From assembly GCA_017466405.1 (NCBI GenBank), contig JAFTUF010000002.1:1-44553 (forward strand): a stretch of DNA of 44,553 nt. The letters are read 5' to 3'. Made by a program: the position numbers and the translations under genes. The notes beneath the pieces are model-generated. The model was not told the DNA's origin. It was given only the letters and a program-made list of their open reading frames with translations, and did not search any database. This DNA is from Bacteroidales bacterium (lineage in GTDB: Bacteria; Bacteroidota; Bacteroidia; Bacteroidales; F082). Within the stretch, counting starts at the first letter, position 1; every line of letters starts with the position of its first letter. Positions 44,358 through 44,553 of the stretch are shown in pieces.

Positions 44358-44365
44358 TATCTTTG
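44358..44365 (+). promoter_or_regulatory. Promoter -7 element of the right-edge gene
   Basis: TATCTTTG ends 7 bases before the ATG at 44373, so the leader would be very short. No clear TTG at -33. Confidence 0.55.
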
Positions 44366-44372
44366 CGCAACA

Positions 44373-44553
44373 ATGAGAATGCTCCTGTTTTACATATTAT
44401 TCGCTTTGCTCAGTCAACAGACAACTTTTTTAGAAACTGAAAATCTGAAAACCTCAAAATCTGAAAACAGTCTGGCTAATGACAAAAGTCTAAAGGCAAA
44501 AGGTAATGTCCAGAAATTCTCAGATTCTCAAGTTTTCAAGTTTTCAGATTCAA
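44373..44553 (+). CDS. Start of a secreted protein, N terminus built of repeat DNA (cut by window edge)
   Basis: An open frame of 60 codons runs from ATG 44373 to the window edge without a stop. It begins with a short hydrophobic signal-like stretch (MRMLLFYILFALL) and then turns polar (SQQTTFLETENLKTSKSENS). From codon 14 on, most of the DNA consists of known repeat motifs: CAGTCAACAGACAAC (44411-44425), CTGAAAATCTGAAAAC-type (44433-44470) and TTCTCAGATTCTCAAG-type in the opposite orientation (44514-44553). It could be a real gene invaded by repeats, or a promoter followed by repeat DNA that is open by chance. The continuation is needed to decide. Confidence 0.5.
   Translation, partial: MRMLLFYILFALLSQQTTFLETENLKTSKSENSLANDKSLKAKGNVQKFSDSQVFKFSDS
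44433..44553. repeat. Inverted, degenerate CTGAAAATCTGAAAAC-type repeat pair
   Basis: Left arm (44433-44470) has units such as AATCTGAAAAC; right arm (44514-44553) has units such as GTTTTCAGATT, the reverse complement. Each arm is itself tandem-like with steps of about 7-11 bases. The unit CAGTCAACAGACAAC just before (44411-44425) belongs to the family within the GH20 gene. Confidence 0.6.

Noticed and set aside
1-44553. CRISPR arrays, insertion sequences, rRNA genes, replication origin
   Set aside because: No spaced identical repeats, no transposase frames, no rRNA sequence and no origin-like cluster seen in the window.

Overview
The window is a piece of a Bacteroidales-type chromosome (phylum Bacteroidota). 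The evidence is the promoter grammar (TTTG or TTG, 19-21 bases, TAnnTTTG, repeated before many genes), AT-rich genes mostly without Shine-Dalgarno sequences, type IX secretion (T9SS) sorting domains, a long RpoC of 1441 residues, DUF3467 directly after rpoC, and the order rpsU - xerC - hpf - tRNAs - tuf - tRNA-Trp - secE - nusG - rplKAJL - rpoBC - DUF3467. The genus cannot be told from the sequence alone.

Layout. 1-2005: the end of an integrated element, with a cut-off membrane-protein tail, a Cys-rich membrane protein with a terminator, and a tyrosine integrase pointing away from the 3' end of tRNA-Val(CAC). 2006-2236: two tRNA-Val genes and their promoter on the minus strand. 2289-4514: a secreted dipeptidyl peptidase IV. 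4515-6150: rpsU (bS21), a Xer recombinase and the hibernation factor gene hpf. 6218-19397: four tRNAs, tuf, tRNA-Trp, secE, nusG, rplK, rplA, rplJ, rplL, rpoB, rpoC, ending in a strong terminator. 19442-22267: DUF3467, an unknown secreted protein on the minus strand, and a small unknown cytoplasmic protein. 22284-25058: a secreted GH20 hexosaminidase interrupted in frame by several repeat elements. 25103-26681: pyrB-pyrI on the minus strand behind a leader that looks like a transcription attenuator with its own leader peptide. 26815-37424: a surface-protein cluster of a lipoprotein, a T9SS cargo, a YadA-head-like protein, a small YD-motif/T9SS protein and a 2120-residue RHS/YD-repeat protein. 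37487-41067: argS, rsmE, a DUF4159 protein and a zinc-ribbon protein. 41142-43844: a Ser-type sulfatase lipoprotein with its radical-SAM maturase. 43888-44553: a NifX-like protein and a cut-off gene whose first codons consist largely of repeat DNA.

How the parts fit. The centre is the conserved translation and transcription block. The flanks are accessory: peptide and glycan scavenging (DPP IV, GH20, sulfatase plus maturase) and surface or secreted polymorphic proteins. The most notable new-looking item is the pyrBI leader (26505-26696). A 58-codon ORF begins almost at the transcript start and crosses a hairpin followed by eight T, then a second hairpin followed by eight T, and finally overlaps the pyrB start. 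This is the layout of the enterobacterial UTP-sensitive pyrBI attenuator, here in a very different phylum. Other points are repeat families of intergenic type recruited into coding DNA (GH20, the right-edge gene, the maturase start), and two rare strong Shine-Dalgarno sequences, one before hpf near the bS21 gene and one before a four-codon ORF.
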